Assembly: GCA_023248455.1 (NCBI GenBank)
Contig: JAHFEN010000024.1
Coordinates: forward strand, 1 to 8,093
Origin: Microcaldota archaeon
GTDB lineage: Archaea > Micrarchaeota > Micrarchaeia > Anstonellales > Anstonellaceae
Direction: 5' to 3'
DNA: 8,093 nucleotides
The notes below the pieces were generated by a model. That model searched no databases. It saw only the letters and a program-made list of their open reading frames with translations, and was not told the DNA's origin. Both the position numbers and the translations under genes were made by a program. This document shows positions 1 through 6,375 of the stretch, piece by piece (position 1 is the first letter of the stretch; each line of letters begins with the position of its first letter).

Positions 1-1
1 G

Positions 2-1297
2 GTTTACGAGCGCGAGCTGGAGAGGACAGGCCACAAGCCGGCATGGTTCCCTGCGCTCATACCTGAAAGCAACTTCCACAAGGAGAGCCAGCACGTGCAG
101 GGATTCATTCCGCAGGTTTTCTGGGTTGAGACGGCTGGGGACAACCGGCTTGAGGAGCGCCTGGCAATGCGGCCGACTTCCGAAACTGCAATGTACCAGA
201 TGTATTCGCTCTGGATTCAGGGCAAGGCGGACCTTCCCCTCAAGATTTACCATCCCTCGCAGGTCTGGAGATATGAGACAAAGGCAACGCGCCCATTCAT
301 CAGGAGCAGGGAATTCTACTGGATAGAGTCGCACGACGCATTTGCCAGCAGGAAGGAGGCAGAGGCTCAGGTCAAAGAAGACATGGAAATGGGCCAGAAC
401 GTGATATTCGGCGAATTTGGCGTGCCTTTCATGTTCTTCGAGCGGCCGCAGTGGGACAAGTTCCCGGGCGCGCTTTTCACCTATGTCGCGGACTGCATGA
501 GGCCAGACGGCAGGGTGCTGCAGCTCCCATCCACGCATTTGCTCGGGCAGAATTTCGCAAAAGCATTTGACGTGAAATTCCTCAACGATAAGGGGCAGTC
601 CGAGTACTGCTGGCAGACCTGCTACGGCCCTGCGATTTCAAGGATTTATGCCTCGGTGATTTCCACGCACGGCGATGACAACGGGCTGGTGCTGCCATAT
701 GATCTTGCCCCCCTGCAGGCAATAGTCGTCCCGATTATGAAAAAGGGGAGCGAGGACAAAGTGACTGCGAAGGCAGCCGAGGTTGTGACGGCGCTTGTTT
801 CCTCGGGCATACGCGCTGAGGCTGACTTCACTGAAAGCACCCCTGGCTTCAAGTACAACCAGTGGGAGATGAAGGGCGTGCCATTCCGCGTGGAGATGGG
901 GGCAAGGGAGGCGGAATCAGGAAAGCTCACTGTTGCAAGAAGGGACAACAAGACAAAGCACACCGTTCCGGAGGGGGAGCTTGCCTCGTGGCTGAAGAAA
1001 GAGGGGGAGGCAATGCTTTCCGACATGAAGAAAAAGGCGCTAGCCGAATTCGAATCCAGGTTATCGAAGGCAGCCACGATGAAGGAGCTTGAGGCAGAAC
1101 TTGAGAGGGGCAAAATGGTTGCAGTCCCGTTCTGCTCAATGGAAATGGCAGGCAAGACTTGCGCAGAAGAGCTGAAGAACAAGGCTTCGGGCGATGTGCG
1201 CGGCACGCTTTTCGGCAAGGATGAGCGGCCGGACGGTAGCTGCGTTGTGTGCGGAAAGAAGGCGAATGCTTTAGTATATGTTGCCAGGCAATATTGA
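2..1297 (+). CDS. proS: Prolyl-tRNA synthetase, archaeal type (5' end cut off by window)
   Basis: Class II aminoacyl-tRNA synthetase that charges tRNA-Pro with proline in the cytoplasm. The frame is open from base 2, giving 431 residues; roughly 50 N-terminal residues are probably missing, judging from the usual length near 480. The GTG at 95 is an internal valine, not the start. Numbering from base 2, RPTSET is at about 57-62. The motif 2 region (WRYE...RSREFYW) is at about 89-107. HGDDNGL, with the preceding SR of motif 3, is at about 213-229. An anticodon-binding domain follows, then a C-terminal domain with four cysteines at about 378, 387, 414 and 417. This domain and the final tyrosine (ending ARQY) are typical of the archaeal/eukaryotic form; the cysteines are likely zinc ligands. 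It ends 22 nt before tRNA-Gln on the same strand. No defect is seen in the visible part. Confidence 0.96.
   Translation, partial: VYERELERTGHKPAWFPALIPESNFHKESQHVQGFIPQVFWVETAGDNRLEERLAMRPTSETAMYQMYSLWIQGKADLPLKIYHPSQVWRYETKATRPFIRSREFYWIESHDAFASRKEAEAQVKEDMEMGQNVIFGEFGVPFMFFERPQWDKFPGALFTYVADCMRPDGRVLQLPSTHLLGQNFAKAFDVKFLNDKGQSEYCWQTCYGPAISRIYASVISTHGDDNGLVLPYDLAPLQAIVVPIMKKGSEDKVTAKAAEVVTALVSSGIRAEADFTESTPGFKYNQWEMKGVPFRVEMGAREAESGKLTVARRDNKTKHTVPEGELASWLKKEGEAMLSDMKKKALAEFESRLSKAATMKELEAELERGKMVAVPFCSMEMAGKTCAEELKNKASGDVRGTLFGKDERPDGSCVVCGKKANALVYVARQY
1270..1279 (+). promoter_or_regulatory. Candidate archaeal TATA box for tRNA-Gln
   Basis: TTTAGTATAT resembles the archaeal TATA element and lies inside the last codons of proS, centred about 45 bases before the tRNA. 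With the usual 25-base spacing, transcription would begin near 1300 and give a short 5' leader for RNase P to remove. The alternative is co-transcription with proS. This rests only on motif match and spacing. Confidence 0.35.
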
Positions 1298-1319
1298 ACT
1301 GATTCTGGATTAGATGGCT

Positions 1320-1392
1320 AGCCCCGTCGTCTAGCGGCCAAGGACACCGGGCTTTGAACCCGGTAACGGCGGTTCAAATCCGCTCGGGGCTA
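1320..1392 (+). tRNA. tRNA-Gln (anticodon UUG)
   Basis: A full cloverleaf can be folded by eye. The acceptor stem is 1320-1326 with 1385-1391, seven pairs. The D stem is 1329-1332 with 1342-1345. The anticodon stem is 1347-1351 with 1359-1363, around loop CTTTGAA with anticodon TTG at 1354-1356. The T stem is 1368-1372 with 1380-1384, with one G:U pair, around loop TTCAAAT. The discriminator is A at 1392. The CCA tail is not encoded, since CTT follows. UUG reads CAA (and CAG by wobble). The first pair is A1:U72, which in archaea is a known determinant for GatDE, the amidotransferase that converts Glu-tRNA-Gln to Gln-tRNA-Gln. No intron is present. The 3' 19 bases (1374-1392) also encode, on the other strand, the end of the neighbouring membrane protein gene. 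Confidence 0.95.
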
Positions 1393-2018
1393 CTTTGATT
1401 TTGAGGCTGAACACTCGCGGCTTTTCTCTTGCTGAAAATGAAAAAGCCCGCAACCTGGAGGATAACGGTGGCAATCCCAAGAAGAACGAGCGCGACTTCA
1501 GCAATGTTTAGAGGGACTGATGCGCTGCCACGTGAGTAAAGCCCGTTTGACTTCAGGATGAAGTGCGCGAATATGAGAATAAAGGCAATGTAGACGAACC
1601 TGTGAAGCGTTTTCCATTTGGCAAGCCCCAATTTTGCCACCGCCCAGTCAGTGGAGGTGAGCGCCATGGCAAGAAGGATAACATAGGCGGGGATAGCGAT
1701 GGCAAGAGGAAGCATGGAAATCACATTGCCGATATTCCAGTTGAAGTAAAGCGAGAGCACAAGGCTAGAATGAAGGGCTGCGAATACGAATGCCGCGACC
1801 CCCACAGCCCTGCGGGGCTCTATCAGTTGCGCGAATATCGGGCCGCGCAGGACTGCAAGAGGTCCTATCATGAGCGAAACGCAAAGAAGGAAGAATGCCG
1901 ACAGCGCAAGAAAGCGGACTATGGCAACCGATGATGCATTGTCAGATAGCGCCTGATAAGCCCCGATAAGGGCTACCCCTGCCAGAATCAGGAGGAAAAG
2001 GAAGCTTGATTTCTGCAT
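1374..2018 (-). CDS. MsrQ/ferric-reductase-like haem-binding membrane protein
   Basis: 214-residue integral membrane protein with about six hydrophobic helices, roughly at residues 6-22, 34-54, 72-92, 103-121, 141-156 and 172-195. It resembles the ferric-reductase-like transmembrane family that includes MsrQ (YedZ). The landmarks are R-R-x-x-G-V-x-A-F followed by H83, then A-x-T-S-T-D, W-K-T-L-H-R with H139, and H152 in A-H-F. In the family such histidines bind b-type haem and the protein passes electrons across the membrane; MsrQ feeds the periplasmic methionine sulfoxide reductase MsrP. No MsrP-like gene is visible here, so the partner is unknown. ATG at 2018 has GGTG five bases upstream and a good TATA element beyond it. 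The tail after helix 6 is polar and basic. The stop codon and final residues S-S-P-E-R-I lie antisense within tRNA-Gln. Family assignment is fairly secure, the exact role is not. Confidence 0.8.
   Translation of the reverse strand: MQKSSFLFLLILAGVALIGAYQALSDNASSVAIVRFLALSAFFLLCVSLMIGPLAVLRGPIFAQLIEPRRAVGVAAFVFAALHSSLVLSLYFNWNIGNVISMLPLAIAIPAYVILLAMALTSTDWAVAKLGLAKWKTLHRFVYIAFILIFAHFILKSNGLYSRGSASVPLNIAEVALVLLGIATVILQVAGFFIFSKRKAASVQPQNQSSPERI
1394..1402 (+). terminator. Candidate T-rich terminator after tRNA-Gln
   Basis: TTTGATTTT begins two bases after the tRNA discriminator on the sense strand. Archaeal RNA polymerase commonly stops in T-rich tracts without a hairpin, so this short, interrupted run could end the tRNA transcript. 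It is weak on its own. Confidence 0.3.
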
Positions 2019-2049
2019 GCAAACACCGGTTGGTTGATACCCGATAGGC

Positions 2050-2064
2050 TCTTATAACTTTTTG
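2050..2064 (-). promoter_or_regulatory. TATA/BRE promoter of the MsrQ-like gene
   Basis: Read on the - strand, an A-rich BRE-like stretch (CAAAAAG) runs directly into TTATAAG, a good archaeal TATA element. Transcription would start about 25 bases further on, near 2030. That leaves a leader of only about a dozen bases, which just includes the GGTG ribosome-binding site at 2027-2024. It suggests the membrane protein gene is transcribed separately from the ATPase operon, although no strong T tract separates the two, so read-through is possible. Confidence 0.5.
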
Positions 2065-2080
2065 CCCTGCCAATAGAATT

Positions 2081-2425
2081 TCAGTACTCGCGGATAATGC
2101 TGCAGTCGGGGGAGACTTCAACAAAATGGCTTGCTTGCCCTCCCCTGAACGCATGGCACTGGTTTTCAGGCAGGTTGTCAGCAGCGGCGCGGGGCTGGTG
2201 AACCACATCGCATACCCAGCCAGGCGCTTGCGGAATTGGGTCAAGAAGGCAGGGACCACTTAAGAGTTTCTGCTTTTGTTCAATTGCCCTCTGGCACGCA
2301 GACACACAAAGGCTGGCTGGATCTTTGGAAGACGCCGCCTGCCCTGCCGGCTGCTGCAAATACGCGCAACCGAAAAGAAGAAGGCACGCAAGCGCGCAAA
2401 ATGCAGCAAGCAGGCGCATGGCCAT
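2081..2425 (-). CDS. Small secreted cysteine-rich lipoprotein, function unknown
   Basis: 114 residues. The N-terminus (M-A-M-R then a hydrophobic run to residue 19) is a signal peptide ending in a lipobox-like L-F-G-C. C20 is therefore the probable lipid-modified cysteine anchoring the protein outside the cell membrane. The mature part has six more cysteines, at 40, 44, 59, 72, 90 and 108, enough for three disulfides. It includes a recognisable core, G-W-V-C-D-V-V-H, D-N-L-P-E-N-Q-C and S-H-F-V-E. I have an impression of similar small proteins in DPANN and other uncultivated archaea, but I cannot name a family or function. Its ATG follows the atpD stop (TAG) with no gap, so it is very likely co-transcribed and translationally coupled with the ATPase genes. 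A second ATG two codons in (2419) is an alternative start. The protein is clearly real: hydrophobic, cysteine and lipobox patterns agree. Confidence 0.75.
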   Translation of the reverse strand: MAMRLLAAFCALACLLLFGCAYLQQPAGQAASSKDPASLCVSACQRAIEQKQKLLSGPCLLDPIPQAPGWVCDVVHQPRAAADNLPENQCHAFRGGQASHFVEVSPDCSIIREY

Positions 2426-3076
2426 CTACCCGGCAGCTTCCCCTTTCTCAAGTTTCCTCTTGATTGTCTTGAGCATAACAAACGAGTCCCTCTCCATTTC
2501 CTCGAGGCGGAAGGAAATCATCTTTGCCTGGTTTTCAAGTCGCGGGATCATCACGAATTCAAGCGAGTTCACGCGCCTTTTCGTCTTTTCTATTTCCAGG
2601 ATGAGCCTGCGGATGGCGTTCTCGGTCTGCGACAGCTTGAATACAAGATCGGTTGCCTTTTGGAATGCTTCCGCAACTTCGTCTACTTTTGCAGAGGTGC
2701 CTATCACCGAATAGCCGCGGGAGAGCAGGGGCTTTTCCACCTGAGACGCCTCAAGCGAGGGGATTTTCACGCCCATTATGTTCCGGACGTCCACTTTCAC
2801 TCCTGGCGCGCGCTTGACTGAAAGCGCTGCAGCCTCTATTTCCTGCATGCCGTGGTATGCCTGTGCCACTGCAAGCGCGGTGTATGCCTTCTTCATCTGT
2901 GCGTTCAGCTCGGAACGGAGGTCCTGCGCCTTGCCAAGTATCTTGAAGAACTCCATTATGAGCGCGTCGCGCTTCTGCTTTAGGAGCTTGTGGCCTTTGC
3001 GGGCGAGCTTCACCCTGGTTTTGGCGCGCAGGAGCTCCATCCTTGTCGGGTTCGGGTTTTCTGCCATGAAACTCAC
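2426..3076 (-). CDS. atpD: A-type ATP synthase subunit D (central shaft)
   Basis: 216 residues by the GTG start. Subunit D is the rotor shaft: a long antiparallel coiled coil of N- and C-terminal helices that turns inside the A3B3 head and couples catalysis to ion flow. Family marks are P-T-R-x-E-L-L at about 10-16, L-A-R-K-G-H-K-L-L-K-x-K-R-D near 24-37, and E-K-T-K-R-R-V-N-S-L-E-F-V-x-I-P near 163-178. The length is normal. The start is uncertain. GTG at 3076 has AGGA four bases upstream and overlaps the stop of a tiny upstream ORF as GTGA. ATG at 3067 gives M-A-E-N-P-N-P-T-R, closer to how family members usually begin, but its spacing from AGGA is long at 13. The gene sits in the standard place after B, and the lipoprotein gene abuts its stop. 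Confidence 0.95.
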   Translation of the reverse strand: MSFMAENPNPTRMELLRAKTRVKLARKGHKLLKQKRDALIMEFFKILGKAQDLRSELNAQMKKAYTALAVAQAYHGMQEIEAAALSVKRAPGVKVDVRNIMGVKIPSLEASQVEKPLLSRGYSVIGTSAKVDEVAEAFQKATDLVFKLSQTENAIRRLILEIEKTKRRVNSLEFVMIPRLENQAKMISFRLEEMERDSFVMLKTIKRKLEKGEAAG

Positions 3077-3126
3077 TGGTTCCTGCGGAATTTCTTCACA
3101 AGGTGAAGCACATTGCCCGATGTCAT
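3073..3126 (-). CDS. Candidate 17-codon mini-ORF chained between atpB and atpD
   Basis: The ORF reads M-T-S-G-N-V-L-H-L-V-K-K-F-R-R-N-Q and stop. Its ATG overlaps the atpB stop as ATGA (3126-3123), and its TGA overlaps the GTG start of atpD as GTGA (3076-3073). It has a strong ribosome-binding site of its own, GGGGTG at 3137-3132, five bases before the ATG and inside the last codons of atpB. These three features together suggest that ribosomes start here. It may be a coupling device that carries ribosomes from B to D, or a genuine basic micropeptide. It does not resemble the N-terminus of subunit D, so a frameshifted D start is unlikely. Very short ORFs with such overlaps can also arise by chance, and nothing shows that the peptide itself matters. 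Confidence 0.4.
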   Translation of the reverse strand: MTSGNVLHLVKKFRRNQ

Positions 3127-4529
3127 GCTTGCACCCCTTGGGTCATCCGCTTCACCTTGTGACCGTATTTCTCGATGAACTCCTTTTTCACGCGCTTGAG
3201 CTCGCTCTCAGGAAGCATGCCCATGAGCTCCCAGCCAAGGTCCAGCGTCTGCTCGATTGTCCTGTCCTCGTGGTTGCTCTGCCTGATGAAGCGTTCCTCA
3301 AATACGTCAGCGAATTTCAGGTAAATCTTGTCCGTTGCCGAAAGCGCCTCCTCCCCTACGACTGCGGCAAGCGAGCGCAGGTCCCTGCCTGTTGCGTATG
3401 CAGCGTAGAGCTGGTCTGCCACCCCCCTGTGGTCTTCGCGCGTCCTGTCCTTGCCTATCCCCAAATTCATGAGGCGCGAAAGGCAGGGAAGAACGTCAAC
3501 CGGCGGGTAGATGTTTTTCCTATGCAGGTCGCGGCCGAGCACTATTTGCCCCTCTGTTATGTAGCCCGTGAGGTCGGCAATGGGGTGCGTGATGTCGTCC
3601 CCGGGCATGGTGAGTATGGAAAATTGCGTCACTGTGCCCTCCTTGCCCTTGATGCGCCCGGCTCGCTCATATATTGTCGAAAGGTCGGTGTACATGTAGC
3701 CAGGGTAGCCGCGCCTTCCTGGCACCTCTTCGCGCGCAGAAGCGATTTCACGCAGAGCTTCGCAGTAGTTTGTCATGTCCGTGATTATGACCAGCACGTG
3801 CATGTTTTTCTCATACGCCAGGTACTCGGCAGTGGTGAGCGCAAGGCGGGGAGTGATGATGCGCTCCACCGAGGGGTCGTCCGCAAGGTTCAGGAAGAGA
3901 ACCGCCCTCTCAAGCGCGCCTGTCTTCTCAAAGTCTCGCATAAAAAAGAGCGCCTCCTCGTTTGTTATGCCAATTGCCGCGAATACCACGGCAAACTGCT
4001 CGCCTTTCGAGGAAGAGGATACCACTTTTGCCTGGCGGGCTATCTGCACTGCCAGCTGGTTGTGCGGCAACCCTGAGCCCGAGAAAATTGGCAGTTTCTG
4101 CCCGCGCACGAGCGTGTTCATGCCGTCTATCGTTGAAATGCCGGTCTGGATGAAGTCGCGGGGCTCTGCGCGCGCGTAGGGGTTGATGGGCGCGCCGTTG
4201 ATGTCCAGCCTTTTTTCTGGTATGATTGCAGGCCCCTTGTCGCGCGGCTCGCCAAGGCCGTTGAACACTCTGCCAAGCATTTCAATGGAAACGCCGAGGT
4301 GCATGGTTTCCCCGAGGAACTTCACGCGCGTGTCTGACACGTTCAGGCCTGCTGTGGTGCCGAACACCTGTATGATTGCCAATCCTCGGGAAGTGTCGAG
4401 CACCTGCCCCTTTTTCCTCTCGCCAGAGGGGAGGGTGATCTCCACTATCTCGCCATAGGAAATGTCAAAAACCCCTTCCACGAATACCAGGGGCCCTGCG
4501 ATTTGCGTGACTGTTTTGTATTCCTTCAT
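3123..4529 (-). CDS. atpB: A-type ATP synthase subunit B (non-catalytic nucleotide-binding)
   Basis: 468 residues, the normal length. Three copies alternate with subunit A in the cytoplasmic A3B3 head; B binds nucleotide at the interface but does not hydrolyse it. The N-terminal barrel begins K-T-V-T-Q-I-A-G-P-L. The degenerate P-loop S-G-S-G-L-P-H-N (about 150-157) replaces a Walker A motif, which is the mark of B rather than A. A-L-T-T-A-E-Y-L-A-Y-E (about 230-240), D-M-T-N-Y-C-E-A-L-R-E-I (251-262) and G-R-R-G-Y-P-G-Y-M-Y-T-D-L (271-283) are all present. Arg352 in L-S-R-L-M is the probable arginine reaching into the catalytic site of A. ATG at 4529 is chosen because GGTGAT lies just upstream and the protein begins as family members do. 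An unusually long 86-nt gap separates it from atpA. Confidence 0.98.
   Translation of the reverse strand: MKEYKTVTQIAGPLVFVEGVFDISYGEIVEITLPSGERKKGQVLDTSRGLAIIQVFGTTAGLNVSDTRVKFLGETMHLGVSIEMLGRVFNGLGEPRDKGPAIIPEKRLDINGAPINPYARAEPRDFIQTGISTIDGMNTLVRGQKLPIFSGSGLPHNQLAVQIARQAKVVSSSSKGEQFAVVFAAIGITNEEALFFMRDFEKTGALERAVLFLNLADDPSVERIITPRLALTTAEYLAYEKNMHVLVIITDMTNYCEALREIASAREEVPGRRGYPGYMYTDLSTIYERAGRIKGKEGTVTQFSILTMPGDDITHPIADLTGYITEGQIVLGRDLHRKNIYPPVDVLPCLSRLMNLGIGKDRTREDHRGVADQLYAAYATGRDLRSLAAVVGEEALSATDKIYLKFADVFEERFIRQSNHEDRTIEQTLDLGWELMGMLPESELKRVKKEFIEKYGHKVKRMTQGVQA
3132..3137 (-). promoter_or_regulatory. Shine-Dalgarno site GGGGTG for the mini-ORF
   Basis: GGGGTG matches the archaeal GGAGGTG consensus except for a missing A and sits five bases before the ATG at 3126, the ideal spacing. 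It lies within the coding end of atpB (codons for Q-G-V-Q). It is one of the better ribosome-binding sites in the window although it serves only a 17-codon frame. Confidence 0.45.
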
Positions 4530-4615
4530 AATATCACCACTTATCCGTATTCGTCAAACGTTCACTTTTTGTCCTGCATCCGTTCCTTCGTTCGTATCAC
4601 CTTGAGCGATGATTT
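4530..4615 (-). other. 86-nt atpA-atpB intergenic spacer
   Basis: This is the longest spacer inside the ATPase operon. I see no convincing TATA element, T-tract terminator or strong hairpin in it. It holds the atpB ribosome-binding site and a second GGTGAT. A possible 12-codon GTG frame (4600-4562) ends in TGA, but it lacks a well-placed ribosome-binding site and I do not count it as a gene. Confidence 0.5.
4533..4538 (-). promoter_or_regulatory. Ribosome-binding site GGTGAT of atpB
   Basis: GGTGAT is complementary to the archaeal 16S 3' end (AUCACCUCC) and ends three bases before the ATG at 4529. A second GGTGAT occurs upstream in the same A-B gap, at 4601-4596, without a well-placed start codon. 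Confidence 0.6.
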
Positions 4616-6349
4616 TTACTTCTTGCCAAGCGAGTCAAAGGCGCGGTCGATTTCCGATCCGATGAACTCTATCTCCTTTATCCTGTCCTCGGGAATTTCC
4701 TTTGCGCGCGCAATCCTCTCGCGTATGGGCAGCTCCAGTATCCTCTTGAGCTGTATCCCCAGGTCGACCGCGGACTGCGCGCGGTGGTGGAACTTCATTA
4801 TGTTCTTGATGAGCAGGTACTGCTTTTTCATGGAGGAATAGGTGTCAACCTCGTGGTATGCCGACTGCTGCAGAAGGTCCTCGCGTATCATCTTGGTGGA
4901 AAGAAGCACTGCCTGCTCCTTTTCCGGAAGCGCGTCGGGCCCCACGAGCTGAACGATTTCCTGCAGCTCGGACTCCTTTTGCAGGAGCGCCATTGCCTCC
5001 TTCCTCAAATCCACCCAGTCGGATGATATGTTATTCACATAGTAGCTCTCAAGGGAATCGGTGTAAAGCGAGTAGCTCCGGAGCCAGTTGAAAGCTGGGA
5101 AGTGCCGCCTTTGCGCAAGCGAGGCGTCAAGAGCAAGGAACACTTTTGTCACGCGCAGGGTGTTCTGCGAGACAGGCTCGTTGATGTCCCCTCCCGGGGG
5201 CGAGACTGCGCCTATGATCGTAACAGAACCTGTGCGGGTGGTGTCCGAGCCCAGGCATTGCACCCTTCCTGCCCGCTCATAGAACTCCGCCAGCCTCCTT
5301 CCTAAGTAAGCCGGATAGCCCTCCTCGCCAGGCATCTCCTCCAGCCTGCCGCCGATTTCACGCATTGCCTCTGCCCAGCGCGAGGTGGAGTCTGCCATGA
5401 GCGCGACATCGTAGCCCATGTCCCTGTAATACTCGGCTATGGTGGCTGCAGTGTAAATCGACGCTTCACGGGCTGCGACCGGCATGTTGGAGGTGTTTGC
5501 AATGAGCACTGTCCTCATCATGAGCGGCTTTTTGGTGTGCGGATCCTCAAGGTGCGGAAACTCGGTGAGCACCTCGGTCATCTCATTGCCGCGCTCCCCG
5601 CAGCCCACGTAAACCACTATCTGCGTGTCAGACCATTTTGCGAACTGGTGCTGCGTGACTGTCTTTCCAGAGCCGAACGGGCCTGGCACGCAAACTGTCC
5701 CGCCTTTTGCAATCGGGAAGAATATGTCCACAATCCTCTGCCCTGTGAGAAGCGGGATGTTGGGGTCGAACTTTTCAGCAACAGGCCTGCTCTTTCTCAC
5801 GAACCACCGCTGGAGCATTTTCACAGGCTTGCCGTCAATTGAGCAGACTGTTTCCTCAACATTGAATTTGCCTGCCTGAATATCCGAAAGGGCGCCTTCC
5901 ACTGGAGCCATGATCTTGTGCATGATGATTTCAGTTTCCTGCACGGTCCCGAGTATGTCCCCCTGCTTCACTTTCTGCCCGTTCTTTGCAACCGGAACAA
6001 AATCCCATTTCCTTTGCCTGTCAATGGAATTCACAGTAAGCCCGCGCGTGATGAAGTCGCCCCCCTTTTTCACAAGCAGGTCAAGCGGCCTCTGAATCCC
6101 GTCGTAAATTGAAGTGAGGAGCCCTGGCCCGAGTTCCACTGACAGGGGCTCGCCCGTGGTTGTCACTGGCTCGCCTGGCTTTAAGCCGGACGTTTCTTCA
6201 TAAACCTGAATGGTTGCAGTGTCCCCGACCAGCTTGATTATCTCGCCAGTGAGACCCTCGTTCCCGATTTTCACCAGGTCGTACATTTTCGCGCCAGTCA
6301 TCTCCTTTGCCTCCACGACCGGCCCTGAAATCCTGTGCAACACACCCAT
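4616..6349 (-). CDS. atpA: A-type ATP synthase subunit A (catalytic)
   Basis: 577 residues, normal for the family. This is the catalytic subunit of the head, forming or splitting ATP as the D-F shaft turns. After the N-terminal barrel (M-G-V-L-H-R-I-S-G-P) comes the 'non-homologous' insert typical of A subunits, about 110-200, including K-W-D-F-V-P. Walker A G-P-F-G-S-G-K-T is at 223-230, with Lys229 and Thr230 for phosphate and magnesium. G-E-R-G-N-E is at 251-256, with Glu252 the likely catalytic base. Walker B and its extension M-A-D-S-T-S-R-W-A-E-A is at 318-328. P-G-E-E-G-Y-P-A-Y-L is at 340-349, and S-P-P-G-G-D is at 383-388. No intein interrupts the P-loop, a site where some archaeal A genes carry one. 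ATG at 6349 has GAGGTG five bases upstream (6360-6355). It follows atpF by 26 bases. Confidence 0.98.
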   Translation of the reverse strand: MGVLHRISGPVVEAKEMTGAKMYDLVKIGNEGLTGEIIKLVGDTATIQVYEETSGLKPGEPVTTTGEPLSVELGPGLLTSIYDGIQRPLDLLVKKGGDFITRGLTVNSIDRQRKWDFVPVAKNGQKVKQGDILGTVQETEIIMHKIMAPVEGALSDIQAGKFNVEETVCSIDGKPVKMLQRWFVRKSRPVAEKFDPNIPLLTGQRIVDIFFPIAKGGTVCVPGPFGSGKTVTQHQFAKWSDTQIVVYVGCGERGNEMTEVLTEFPHLEDPHTKKPLMMRTVLIANTSNMPVAAREASIYTAATIAEYYRDMGYDVALMADSTSRWAEAMREIGGRLEEMPGEEGYPAYLGRRLAEFYERAGRVQCLGSDTTRTGSVTIIGAVSPPGGDINEPVSQNTLRVTKVFLALDASLAQRRHFPAFNWLRSYSLYTDSLESYYVNNISSDWVDLRKEAMALLQKESELQEIVQLVGPDALPEKEQAVLLSTKMIREDLLQQSAYHEVDTYSSMKKQYLLIKNIMKFHHRAQSAVDLGIQLKRILELPIRERIARAKEIPEDRIKEIEFIGSEIDRAFDSLGKK

Positions 6350-6375
6350 AACAACACCTCATGAAAACTATTCGA

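Noticed and set aside
646..1218. A 190-codon frame on the - strand opposite proS
   Set aside because: It is very serine-rich, lies fully inside the conserved C-terminal half of proS, and has no signals of its own; it is an antisense shadow.
1942..2259. A 105-codon - strand frame overlapping the lipoprotein and the start of the MsrQ-like gene
   Set aside because: It is in another frame of the lipoprotein gene, whose signal peptide, lipobox and cysteine pattern are convincing; the alternative translation shows none of this and spans the promoter region of the next gene.
3073..3126. The mini-ORF as the true N-terminus of subunit D with a frameshift
   Set aside because: Its residues do not resemble the start of subunit D, and D already has a normal-length N-terminus ending in the usual P-T-R-x-E-L-L.
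2778..4076. A 432-codon open frame on the + strand opposite atpB and the start of atpD
   Set aside because: It runs antisense across two well-supported ATPase genes and their junction, has no ribosome-binding site before its ATG, and its translation shows low-complexity serine/arginine/cysteine stretches with no recognisable domain. It is explained by the codon composition of the real genes.
5660..5690. Possible intein at the atpA P-loop
   Set aside because: The P-loop codons are contiguous and the protein is of normal length, so no intein is present.
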